The notes under the pieces were generated by a model that searched no databases, was not told the DNA's origin, and was given only the letters and a program-made list of their open reading frames with translations. DNA of 64,000 nucleotides from Sphingobacterium multivorum (GTDB taxonomy: Bacteria; Bacteroidota; Bacteroidia; Sphingobacteriales; Sphingobacteriaceae). Positions 27,136 through 34,819 of this stretch are shown piece by piece; the first letter of the stretch is position 1, and each line of letters begins with the position of its first letter. The stretch covers positions 4,526,001 through 4,590,000 of the forward strand of contig NZ_CP154261.1 in the NCBI RefSeq assembly GCF_039511225.1. The letters run 5' to 3'. A program made the translations under genes and the position numbers.

Positions 27136-27711
27136 ATGGATATACATCATAACATTAGAAGTGCCCAGGAAAGTGACGCACATCATGTCCCTGAAATTAT
27201 GCTCCAGGCAATGGAAGACATTATATTTCGCTTTATCAAAAAAGAAGATCGAAGCGAGGCTGTAAATTTCTTAACGCAGCTCTTCAAGCAAAAAGGTAAT
27301 CTCTATAGTTATGAGCATACGTTTGTCGCAATTGACCACAATGGACATATTTTAGGCTCATTAACCGGTTACGATGGTGATCGGTTTATTGAATTAAGAC
27401 AGCCTATTTTGGATCATATGAAGGAACTGTACAATAATAATTTGATTCCAGAAGCCGAAACAATTGGCGACGAATTTTATATCGATTCAATTGCGGTTGC
27501 TCCCATTGCACGCGGCAAAGGTATCGGAACAGAACTTTTAAATTATGCGATTACACATGCCAAGCAAAATGGTTTTAAGAAAGTTGGCCTGCTCGTCGAC
27601 CTAGAGAATCCCAATGCACAAAAACTCTATGAAAGGATTGGTTTCAAACTCGGCAAAAAAACTCCTTTAGTAGGGGGCGAATATTATCACATGTATATTC
27701 AACTTGATTAG
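27136..27711 (+). CDS. GNAT family N-acetyltransferase
   Basis: 191 residues from the ATG at 27136; an upstream in-frame TTG at 27106 lies within the likely promoter (TAAGTTTG) and is rejected. The acetyl-CoA site is VAPIARGKGIGTELLNYAI (RGKGIG), followed by LENPNAQKLYERIGF. This is a textbook GNAT arrangement of the RimI/YpeA kind. Substrate unknown; monocistronic. Confidence 0.88.
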   Translation: MDIHHNIRSAQESDAHHVPEIMLQAMEDIIFRFIKKEDRSEAVNFLTQLFKQKGNLYSYEHTFVAIDHNGHILGSLTGYDGDRFIELRQPILDHMKELYNNNLIPEAETIGDEFYIDSIAVAPIARGKGIGTELLNYAITHAKQNGFKKVGLLVDLENPNAQKLYERIGFKLGKKTPLVGGEYYHMYIQLD

Positions 27712-27883
27712 ATACGGCTTTTATCTAATTTATCGCCATTTCAGGCCTTATCCCGCTAATCAGTATCTTTTGAGAAGAAGTCCAAGCAGCTCTGGCAGAC
27801 AACACCAATTAGATCAGACATAACCATTGATCAATTGGCAAGGATTTTGTATTCTAGAAAATAACTATGAAAATTTGGGAATA

Positions 27884-28363
27884 ATGAAAAAGCTAATTTC
27901 AATTGCGGTGGGCTGTCTAAGCCTAGTTCTGGCGACGCCAGCTTTAACACAAGCACAACACAGAGGACATGGTGACCATGGCTGGCATGGCAACAAGGAC
28001 CGGGAAAAATACATTCGAAAACGGGAAAAAGAGTACGACAAATATGTGCGCGAACGCGATAAGCAAGATCGCAAATACTGGAAACATGCATACGAACATG
28101 ATCATGGGCGTCCCAGATGGGCTAGCGCACATCACTACGACATGAGACATCATGTGTACTTTAGCGATTACAAAACATTCTATGATCCTTATCGGGGCGG
28201 ATATGTTTATATGACCAATGGCCGATGGAACTTTTCTGTGAATGTGCCTTCTTTTCTCGTGAATGTCAACTTAGGAAATGCTGCGATTCGTGTGGTCAAA
28301 GATGTACCTCTTGACAGAAGACCAGAAGAGTATTACGACGATAATGAGGATTGGGACGATTAA
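27884..28363 (+). CDS. Small secreted His/Arg/Asp-rich protein
   Basis: 159 residues from the ATG at 27884; an upstream in-frame TTG is unlikely because a clean signal peptide (MKKLISIAVGCLSLVLATPA) begins here. The mature N-terminal half is strongly charged, with many His, Arg, Lys and Asp (HRGHGDHGWHGNKDREKY). The C-terminal half is tyrosine-rich beta. No family was assigned. The many histidines could bind metal. A PepSY membrane protein gene follows 85 bp downstream but has its own promoter. Confidence 0.6.
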   Translation: MKKLISIAVGCLSLVLATPALTQAQHRGHGDHGWHGNKDREKYIRKREKEYDKYVRERDKQDRKYWKHAYEHDHGRPRWASAHHYDMRHHVYFSDYKTFYDPYRGGYVYMTNGRWNFSVNVPSFLVNVNLGNAAIRVVKDVPLDRRPEEYYDDNEDWDD

Positions 28364-28412
28364 CGGTACGATTAAACTTTACGTTTATTTAGAATAATTA
28401 CTGATAATACTG

Positions 28413-28444
28413 TATTTTTGCGCTGTTCATCCGATTGACAGCGC
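28413..28444 (+). promoter_or_regulatory. Promoter and leader inverted repeat of the PepSY gene
   Basis: A -7 box TATTTTTG (28413-28420) is directly followed by an inverted repeat GCGCTGT-N11-ACAGCGC (28420-28444), which ends 4 nt before the ATG at 28449. As DNA it could be an operator at the transcription start; as RNA it would fold over the initiation region. Confidence 0.5.
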
Positions 28445-28448
28445 ATCT

Positions 28449-29612
28449 ATGACAAATAAAAGAGCTAAACAAAAAAGCCTAAAAAATATACTTAGAAAAT
28501 TGCATCTTTATTTGGGCTTATTATTTGGTATAATCTTTTTTACCGTTTGCGTGACAGGGATGTTATTGAGCTTTGAAAAAGAGCTTACCCCACTTTTATG
28601 GCCGAAAGAACAGCAGGTAACTGTACAAAGCAATCGTCTTTCCCTTGCACATATTTCCCAAAAAGCCGAAGCTATATTTCCGGACAAGAAGTTGTTTCGC
28701 ATCGAAATTCCAGCAGATCCTTCCCGTAGTTTCCGTATTCAGTATGGACAAAAAAAGACCGGATACTGGTATGCATATATAAATCCTTATACAGGAGCAC
28801 TATTATCCAAAGGTCGGCAGAGTGACCGTTTTTTTCAAAAGACTTTGGATATCCATCGTTTTCTTCTCGTCGAAAAAATCGGAAGTACCCTAACTGGAAT
28901 CTCAGCTCTAGCGGCTTTCTTTCTTGCCCTAAGTGGTATTTACCTTTGGTGGCCAAAAAATAAATCCATGCTCAAACAACGTGTAACGATGAAAATGGCA
29001 GCCTCTCTCAAAAGAAAAATCTGGGATTTTCACGCAGTGGGCGGTTTTTACGCATCTTTGTTTTTAATTATTTTTACCTTGACGGGATTGACCTGGAGTT
29101 TCGATTGGTACAATAAACAATTCTATAAAGTATTGGGTTCAACCCAAAAATCAACAAAAGAGAAGATCAGCAACATCAACAATCAGGCTTTTTCAGACTA
29201 CCTCGTGCTGGATACGATCTATCAGCAGCTAAACAGCCTATATCCCAGCTCTGGAAATATAATTATCACGTTTCCCGAAAAGAAGGACTTAGCTTTTGCA
29301 CTAACTAAGGAAAATTTTTCAAATGCAACTTTACAGATCAACCAGGTTTTCTTTGACAGCAAATCCGGACAACTACTTAAAAATAACCCTTTAGAAAAAT
29401 TACCTTTGGCGCAACAGGCTCAACGTATGATGAAATCTATTCATATGGGGTCGATATTTGGATTACCTTCTAAAATTATTGTATTCTTAGCCGTTACACT
29501 GGCCGCTTCTCTCCCCATCACAGGGATATGGATATGGTTGAACAAAAGAAGAAAGAAGAAACCGTCAAAAAGCCAAAAGAAGAAAGCAATTCAACTTCAA
29601 ACCATAGCATAG
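28449..29612 (+). CDS. PepSY-associated TM helix protein (PiuB-like)
   Basis: 387 residues. The start KILRKLHLYLGLLFGIIFFTVCVTGMLLSF has the His-bearing first helix of PepSY_TM proteins. Further helices carry KTLDIHRFLLVEKIGSTLTG with SGIYLWWPK, then KIWDFHAVGGFYASLFLIIFTLTGLTWSF, and a last helix near the C-terminus, giving four membrane segments with conserved histidines. Such proteins are often encoded with siderophore receptors and are thought to act as inner-membrane ferric or flavin-linked reductases. No TonB receptor is next to it here. A basic Lys-rich tail closes the protein. Confidence 0.85.
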   Translation: MTNKRAKQKSLKNILRKLHLYLGLLFGIIFFTVCVTGMLLSFEKELTPLLWPKEQQVTVQSNRLSLAHISQKAEAIFPDKKLFRIEIPADPSRSFRIQYGQKKTGYWYAYINPYTGALLSKGRQSDRFFQKTLDIHRFLLVEKIGSTLTGISALAAFFLALSGIYLWWPKNKSMLKQRVTMKMAASLKRKIWDFHAVGGFYASLFLIIFTLTGLTWSFDWYNKQFYKVLGSTQKSTKEKISNINNQAFSDYLVLDTIYQQLNSLYPSSGNIIITFPEKKDLAFALTKENFSNATLQINQVFFDSKSGQLLKNNPLEKLPLAQQAQRMMKSIHMGSIFGLPSKIIVFLAVTLAASLPITGIWIWLNKRRKKKPSKSQKKKAIQLQTIA

Positions 29613-29705
29613 CGTATTATCCTTATTTTTAAACTTATTCAAATGGATTCTTATATCAGACACACGACTAGATAATAATAGAAGAAATGATCGATATTAG
29701 CTGCT

Positions 29706-30038
29706 ATGAAAGACCGCAAAGAAAATTCGACGAATGCAATCAATGAAAAAGCATTACAACAGTTCTGTAACGCCTCCAAGACGCTGGCATTATTCAGTGG
29801 CCGATGGAAGCTTTCGATTCTATTCAAACTCCTGGAGCAGGATACGACCTACTCGGAATTCAAAATTCTCCTGCCCCAAGTCAGCGATCGTACACTTGCA
29901 AAACAATTGAAAGAATTACAGCTGGACGGACTCATTCAAAAAGACCGAAGTAAAACAGCATCAATCTATTCGCTGACCGATAAAAGTCGTAAACTAAAAC
30001 CCCTATTGGCGGCGCTTTCTGGGTTTAACAACGACTAA
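29706..30038 (+). CDS. HxlR family transcriptional regulator
   Basis: 110 residues. The winged-helix core FSGRWKLSILFKLLEQDTTY, then QVSDRTLAKQLKELQLDGLI, is diagnostic. A Cys near the N-terminus (FCNASKTL) could be a redox sensor. Its 3' end faces the VOC gene at a distance of 2 bp. A 22-bp palindrome in the promoter of that VOC gene is a good candidate target. Confidence 0.85.
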   Translation: MKDRKENSTNAINEKALQQFCNASKTLALFSGRWKLSILFKLLEQDTTYSEFKILLPQVSDRTLAKQLKELQLDGLIQKDRSKTASIYSLTDKSRKLKPLLAALSGFNND

Positions 30039-30040
30039 CC

Positions 30041-30499
30041 TTAACTAAAATCAACACGCTCCAAAAACTCAATCACTTCCCCATTCGGACTGTAAACGAG
30101 GCTATTTCGTACAAAAACATCTTTTTTACCTTGACTGAGTATGAGTTGAAATACTCCATCACTCAAATCTTGAGCACCATGGGCGATAGCCTGTATTCGG
30201 GCATCTTCGGCGTCTTCTACCGTAAAACACAGATGAAGTAGCGCATTCTCGACATATTCCTCCCCTTCTATACGCCTTCTTCCCTGCGTTGGAATAGCAG
30301 CATTCTTATCACAAATTTCCAAATAATAGCCAATAGAGGCATTAAAAAGCATAGCACAACGTTCTAAATTAAACTCGGGTAATGACCATTCATGCACAAT
30401 AATAAAACCGAGATTTTCATAAAATCCAATTGTCTTATCAAAATCCTGAGCCTTAATCGACAGGTGGTGAAAACCCACAATATTATCTTTCAATTCCAT
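30041..30499 (-). CDS. VOC family protein (glyoxalase/dioxygenase-like)
   Basis: 152 residues from the ATG at 30499, placed after a -7 box at 30517-30524; an upstream alternative start would include the promoter. The fold begins GFHHLSIKAQDFDKTIGFYENLGF and ends NSLVYSPNGEVIEFLE, with His and Glu in metal-ligand positions. Single-module VOC proteins dimerise to form one metal site. Substrate unknown. Probably repressed by the convergent HxlR. Confidence 0.85.
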   Translation of the reverse strand: MELKDNIVGFHHLSIKAQDFDKTIGFYENLGFIIVHEWSLPEFNLERCAMLFNASIGYYLEICDKNAAIPTQGRRRIEGEEYVENALLHLCFTVEDAEDARIQAIAHGAQDLSDGVFQLILSQGKKDVFVRNSLVYSPNGEVIEFLERVDFS

Positions 30500-30516
30500 A
30501 AAGTATATTTTTTGAA

Positions 30517-30524
30517 CAAAACTA
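30517..30524 (-). promoter_or_regulatory. -7 promoter element of the VOC gene
   Basis: Minus-strand TAGTTTTG matches TAnnTTTG. The leader would be about 13 nt. A TTG at 30548-30550 (23-nt spacer) overlaps the palindrome. Confidence 0.45.
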
Positions 30525-30547
30525 ATGTGTTTTTCTGGAGACTGGAA

Positions 30548-30569
30548 CAACTTACAAAATTGTAAGTTG
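30548..30569. promoter_or_regulatory. 22-bp palindromic operator, candidate HxlR site
   Basis: Arms CAACTTACAA (30548-30557) and TTGTAAGTTG (30560-30569) around AA. It overlaps the -33 region of the VOC promoter, where binding would block transcription. Confidence 0.55.
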
Positions 30570-30865
30570 CGCTGGTGGCCATAAAAGAGTATACGTTAAA
30601 ACTAGCAGTATCAGAGGGAGATTTTAAATTACAGGAGATAGATTTTATTATTTTAATGTACTTTTGCCCATTAAATTTCTCGATCTGAAGAAGGAATAAA
30701 AGCTTTGTAACTACCATGAGTCTATAAATATGAGGTATTCATTAGACATCATTTCGATGGACTTTACTGTCGAAAGTATCGTGACATCCAACATAAGAAA
30801 TCGGATGTTATAAATTCTTCAAAAATCGAGATAGAATGCGCAAAGTTTAAAGCCCTTAGTCTATA

Positions 30866-30873
30866 TATATTTG
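30866..30873 (+). promoter_or_regulatory. -7 promoter element of the HPP gene
   Basis: TATATTTG ends only 8 nt before the ATG at 30882, so the transcript would have almost no leader. No strong -33 match was seen. Confidence 0.4.
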
Positions 30874-30881
30874 CAAATAAA

Positions 30882-31505
30882 ATGAAACAGCATCTTCACC
30901 GACAATTACGGATCTATAGATATGTAATCTATAGAGAGACGTTAGTCGATCCTTGGGAACATTTTTGGTCATTTATTGGCGCCTTTGTAGGAATATTTAT
31001 TATCGCTTATATCCAATCTCTTCATTTACCTGCGCTGGAAAATATCTTTTTGATAGGCTCCTTCGGAGCTTCCTCGGTTTTGGTTTATGGTGCCATACAA
31101 AGTCCACTTGCCCAACCCCGCAACTTAATTGGTGGGCATGTTGTTTCTGCAATCGCCGGTGTTACCGTTGCACAGCTCCTTCCCGATATTATCTGGCTGA
31201 CCGCTCCCTTCGCCGTGGCCTTGTCCATTGTTTGTATGCAGCATACACGCACGCTACACCCTCCTGGTGGAGCAACAGCACTCATTGCCGTCAGCAGCGG
31301 AACAAAAATTTCATCGATGGGATATTGGTATGTATTAAGTCCAGTACTATCGGGTTGCATAATTTTATTCCTGGTGGCTCTGATCTTTAACAATATCACG
31401 AAAAAGAGACATTATCCTGTAAAAAAATCACGTTTGCGCCGCTCAAGAAGACAGCATTTAAAAACCCGTTTTGAAACAAGCAGGAGCCCATCGAGTCTTG
31501 ATTAA
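30882..31505 (+). CDS. HPP family integral membrane protein
   Basis: 207 residues with four membrane segments. The motifs GSFGASSVLVYGAIQSPLAQ, RNLIGGHVVSAIAG and RTLHPPGGATALIAV are typical of the HPP family, named after the His-Pro-Pro seen here. Some cyanobacterial members act in nitrite transport; the role in Bacteroidota is not established. The C-terminus is a basic cytoplasmic tail. Monocistronic, ended by a strong hairpin. Confidence 0.9.
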   Translation: MKQHLHRQLRIYRYVIYRETLVDPWEHFWSFIGAFVGIFIIAYIQSLHLPALENIFLIGSFGASSVLVYGAIQSPLAQPRNLIGGHVVSAIAGVTVAQLLPDIIWLTAPFAVALSIVCMQHTRTLHPPGGATALIAVSSGTKISSMGYWYVLSPVLSGCIILFLVALIFNNITKKRHYPVKKSRLRRSRRQHLKTRFETSRSPSSLD

Positions 31506-31546
31506 AAGTCTTTATGATCTATTGAATAATACGACCTAAAACTAAT

Positions 31547-31588
31547 AAAGGATAGCGTTTTGGGTAGACGCCCAAACGCTATCCTTTT
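31547..31588. terminator. Bidirectional terminator between convergent genes
   Basis: Arms AAAGGATAGCGTTTTGGG (31547-31564) and CCCAAACGCTATCCTTT (31571-31587), with one bulged T and a six-base loop. Both strands end in T-rich sequence. Confidence 0.8.
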
Positions 31589-31850
31589 ATGACCGCTTCT
31601 TCCCGTCATCTAAAACAGTTATTATAGCCCGATAAATTCCATACAGAAGGAATAGTAAACTCGTAATTGTAAGCCCCAAATACTCCACCACCCAAGCAAT
31701 AAGTATGGCGACCAAATGGATTTTACCATTCTCCGGTTTAAATGCGGCACCTGAATAAACGTAATAAGCGATGGAACCAAATAAAAGAATCCATATTATC
31801 GCATAAACATAATGAAGCGGATTTTTGCTGAGCTTTCTATTTCTAAACAT
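31587..31850 (-). CDS. Small membrane protein, hypothetical
   Basis: 87 residues with two predicted membrane segments (about 14-32, VYAIIWILLFGSIAYYVYS, and about 43-68). Short basic ends suggest both termini are cytoplasmic. No family recognised. It is convergent with the HPP gene and shares its terminator. Confidence 0.6.
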   Translation of the reverse strand: MFRNRKLSKNPLHYVYAIIWILLFGSIAYYVYSGAAFKPENGKIHLVAILIAWVVEYLGLTITSLLFLLYGIYRAIITVLDDGKKRS

Positions 31851-32035
31851 ATGTCAAGTTTTATGATCTAATACTGATCCGCTTATCTAACACGAACGAG
31901 CATTTCGTCAAATGTAGGGTGCACATCCGTTTTTGACAAGCCATAACTATAATTCGCTTACCATGATTTAATATTCGTACTTCCTATAAAAAATCGCCCG
32001 CGGCAATGGTCGGCATACACTTGCTTCGCTACGTT

Positions 32036-32074
32036 AAAATCAAAAGAAAAAGTCCCTTACATTACTGCAGGGAC
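32036..32074 (-). terminator. Rho-independent terminator of the VOC gene at 32106
   Basis: On the minus strand, GTCCCT and AGGGAC (32074-32069 and 32057-32052) with an 11-nt loop are followed by TTTTTCTTTTG, about 30 bp after the stop codon. Confidence 0.7.
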
Positions 32075-32105
32075 CTTGCTTTCACCGATTATTCCGTTGT
32101 GATTT

Positions 32106-32513
32106 TTATGCGGTTGGAAATTTGCTCATATCCATGTAAAATATCTCCCAGGTATGCCCATCAAAATCTTCAATACTTCGCTGTTGCATAAAACCATAGT
32201 CTTTCATTGGCGTGGGTTCTATACCACCAGCTTTCAGTCCTTTATCAACAATTTCGTTCACACGATCCAGACCAGAGACAGCAAGTGAAAATAGTCCTGC
32301 GATCTGTTTTTTTGTATCTGCAAGCGGTTTCTCCGTAAATGTTTTAAACTTATCCGGAGATAAAAGCATAACAAAAATATGCTCACTCCAAACCATACAT
32401 TTACCTTGCTTATCCGAAAACTGAGGATTGTTCGTAAAGCCCAATTGTGTATAAAAATCCATTGACTTATTCACATCTGCTACTGCGAGATTTATAAATA
32501 TCTGTTTCATCAT
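32106..32513 (-). CDS. VOC family protein
   Basis: 135 residues, typical of PhnB/glyoxalase-like single-domain proteins: MKQIFINLAVADVNKSMDFYTQLGF at the start and RSIEDFDGHTWEIFYMD at the end, with VWSEHIFVMLLSPDKF in the middle. Two adjacent ATG codons are possible starts. Function unknown; related proteins include extradiol-dioxygenase-like and antibiotic-binding members. Monocistronic with its own terminator. Confidence 0.87.
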   Translation of the reverse strand: MMKQIFINLAVADVNKSMDFYTQLGFTNNPQFSDKQGKCMVWSEHIFVMLLSPDKFKTFTEKPLADTKKQIAGLFSLAVSGLDRVNEIVDKGLKAGGIEPTPMKDYGFMQQRSIEDFDGHTWEIFYMDMSKFPTA

Positions 32514-32641
32514 TTAAAGTTTAATTGCTACTGATCTAACAAAGATGAAAATTTCCGTCCATAAAAAACTTGGCCTATGCGAAGATTTTTATTCAGCATC
32601 AATAAACTGGTGGAATAGCCAAATCTTGTTTGGCAAGCTCG

Positions 32642-33163
32642 TTACTTGGAGAGCTCATTCAATTCGGCCTGCGAAAACACATGCTCGCCTTTTAGATAAC
32701 CATTCGCTTCTTTCAGATAGGTATATATTACTTCTCGGCCCTTTGGATTGGGCAATTTATGTAAATTTTTGACCAAGAAGTCTTTATCACGCAATCTATC
32801 TTTACCATAGCTTAAAAAAGATGGTGCGTGCGTCTGCACGCTCCAACGAATAAAACGTAAATCGATATTGTCTGGGTATTTCATGATCATTTCTTCGAGG
32901 AGCTTTTTTCCTTTCTTGAATTGCCCCAATTTTGTAAATGGATTGCCCATATGTTTTGCCCATAATATCTCATAAGCAGCAAGATACCCCTTTTCCGTGG
33001 CGGAATTGGCAGCTTTTTCCAATAGTTTCAGATTCGTTTCACAGAGCTTCTTGTTTTGAACAGCAGTCGCGTACTCGGCTCTCATTTTATCAACATCCAC
33101 TTGACCAAAACAACAAATCCCACATAATACCAAAGAGACACAGATAAAAAATCGTATAGCCAT
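32642..33163 (-). CDS. Secreted hypothetical protein
   Basis: 173 residues from the ATG at 33163 (a TTG two codons upstream is less likely). The signal peptide (MAIRFFICVSLVLCGICCFG) is followed by a helical, TPR-like domain: EKGYLAAYEILWAKHMGNP, KKGKKLLEEMIMKYPDNIDL. Probably exported to the periplasm. No family recognised. Confidence 0.62.
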   Translation of the reverse strand: MAIRFFICVSLVLCGICCFGQVDVDKMRAEYATAVQNKKLCETNLKLLEKAANSATEKGYLAAYEILWAKHMGNPFTKLGQFKKGKKLLEEMIMKYPDNIDLRFIRWSVQTHAPSFLSYGKDRLRDKDFLVKNLHKLPNPKGREVIYTYLKEANGYLKGEHVFSQAELNELSK

Positions 33164-33234
33164 TTTCAATTCAATTAAAGTAAAAAATAAACGCTGTTTT
33201 GTGATATAACAATATCGAAGAGCTTTGAGTTTTC

Positions 33235-33888
33235 TTATTTTTTAATCCGCTGAGAACGCTGTTTGTTTTGCCACCTTCCCAATACAATGAGCAATGCACC
33301 AATGACGATGAAAACCAACGTTACTCCAAAGCTGTTCAAAATAACCCTGTCCATCCCCAATTCGGAAACATTGACAAAAGGATAGGGATAAAATCCAGAA
33401 AACGAACCATGCCACAACGTATAAAAAAGATAGACTAATGGGAAGATCAACCAATAAAAAATATGACTCCACCGGATTGTTCCCTTGTCCAAAAAACGCC
33501 ACCAAAAAAGGAAAAAACTCAAAGGAGCGAGCACATGCAATAATTCGTCAACCACCATTGATAAACCCTGCGGATGCGACAGAAAGCGAAGTATGGTATT
33601 ATAGATAATTCCGACAATAAGAATATATAATGTTACGGCAGTAATTGTTTCGGGTCTAGTAAAAAATAGGCCCATTCGACTTTTTGACCAGCAAATAGTA
33701 AAAAAACAGCATAACATAACCATTACATTACTCAGAATCGTAAAATAACTAAAAAACTGAATAATATAGTCGACCCTGTCAAGCTTGGAGGTATGAGCAC
33801 TTAAGATAAACTGTCCAACAATTGCAAACAAGGTAATCATACCAAGGCTACCAGCAAAAACTGATTTTAATGATTTTTGATTCTCCAT
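33235..33888 (-). CDS. Pr6Pr family membrane protein
   Basis: 217 residues from the ATG at 33888 (ATG at 33909 would add seven residues). Six membrane segments are visible. QFFSYFTILSNVMVMLCC, the HPQG loop, DELLHVLAPLSFFLFWW and LPLVYLFYTLWHG-like segments match the Pr6Pr (FAR-17a/AIG1-like) family. Its members are uncharacterised in bacteria. Single gene, divergent from the LytTR regulator. Confidence 0.83.
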   Translation of the reverse strand: MENQKSLKSVFAGSLGMITLFAIVGQFILSAHTSKLDRVDYIIQFFSYFTILSNVMVMLCCFFTICWSKSRMGLFFTRPETITAVTLYILIVGIIYNTILRFLSHPQGLSMVVDELLHVLAPLSFFLFWWRFLDKGTIRWSHIFYWLIFPLVYLFYTLWHGSFSGFYPYPFVNVSELGMDRVILNSFGVTLVFIVIGALLIVLGRWQNKQRSQRIKK

Positions 33889-33990
33889 AGTCCTATCGGC
33901 TTTTACCATACTAAAGATAAAAATTTCAACTGCTATTTGGAATTTTAAATGATCAAATCCAATTCACCCCTACTCGAATCTTAAATCCAG

Positions 33991-34044
33991 ATTGTAAATA
34001 ATTGCAACGAATTGTAAATGGATTCAGTTTCCTTACTTACAATT
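33991..34044. promoter_or_regulatory. Tandem 10-bp repeats upstream of the LytTR gene
   Basis: ATTGTAAATA (33991), ATTGCAACGA (34001) and ATTGTAAATG (34011) are directly adjacent. An inverted copy TTACAATT follows at 34037-34044. LytTR regulators bind direct repeats spaced by whole helical turns, so autoregulation is plausible. Confidence 0.45.
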
Positions 34045-34075
34045 ATTATTTTTATAGGCTATAAAGTATTGATAA

Positions 34076-34819
34076 ATGATCAGAATAGCCATTATCGAGG
34101 ATGAACCCGCGGTACGCAAAGAAATCAGCTATTTAATCCAACAGGAAACTGATGTTGAACTTGTTGGCTGGAGTGATACGGTGACAAATGCTGTAAAATT
34201 GATTGAAGAGAAACAACCAGACGTTATACTCATGGATATTCAACTCCGTGATGGTACAGCATTTGACATCCTAAAAAAGCTAATCGCTATTCCACAGAAT
34301 ATTATTTTCATTACGGCCTACAATCATTTTGCAATTAAAGCCATCAAATATGGTGCTTTGGATTATCTCTTAAAGCCGGTCGACCAAACCGAATTAAACG
34401 AAGCATTAGAACGTTATCGGCGTAAAAGCGAAAACAATCCCCAATGGATGCAGCGTTTATCAATGGCGCAAGAAGCTTTACACGCCAGCGAACTTCCCGA
34501 AAGCATCGCCTTGTCTTCCATACACCATGTACGTATCGTCCCCGTTCACAACATCGTGTACTGCAAAGGAGACGGTCCCTATACTTTTTTCTTTTTAAAT
34601 GATGGTACCAAAGAGTTAATTTCTAAACCCCTCAAATATTATGAAGAATTATTGCCACCGCCCTATTTTTTACGCACCCATCAATCGTATCTTGTCAATC
34701 GTTCGCATATTTCTGGTGTCAATCGTTCCGAGTATATTGTCTTAAAAAACAAAGAGGAAATTCCAATTTCATCACGCAGAAAAAACTCGATCTTAAATCA
34801 GCTTTTCCCTGAAAAATGA
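34076..34819 (+). CDS. LytTR family response regulator
   Basis: 247 residues. The receiver domain (1-120) has E8-D9, phospho-acceptor D54 (VILMDIQLRDG) and Lys in YLLKPVD. The LytTR DNA-binding domain (about 140-245) contains HHVRIVPVHNIVYCKGDGPYTFF and FLRTHQSYLVNRSHISG. It overlaps the kinase gene by four bases (ATGA), so the pair is translationally coupled. Targets unknown; repeats in its own promoter suggest autoregulation. Confidence 0.93.
   Translation: MIRIAIIEDEPAVRKEISYLIQQETDVELVGWSDTVTNAVKLIEEKQPDVILMDIQLRDGTAFDILKKLIAIPQNIIFITAYNHFAIKAIKYGALDYLLKPVDQTELNEALERYRRKSENNPQWMQRLSMAQEALHASELPESIALSSIHHVRIVPVHNIVYCKGDGPYTFFFLNDGTKELISKPLKYYEELLPPPYFLRTHQSYLVNRSHISGVNRSEYIVLKNKEEIPISSRRKNSILNQLFPEK

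Larger units (their letters stand above)
30500..30881. other. Divergent intergenic region (382 bp)
   Basis: From left to right it holds the VOC promoter (30517-30524), a 22-bp palindrome (30548-30569) and the HPP gene promoter (30866-30873). The central part (30570-30860) shows no gene or repeat. Confidence 0.55.
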
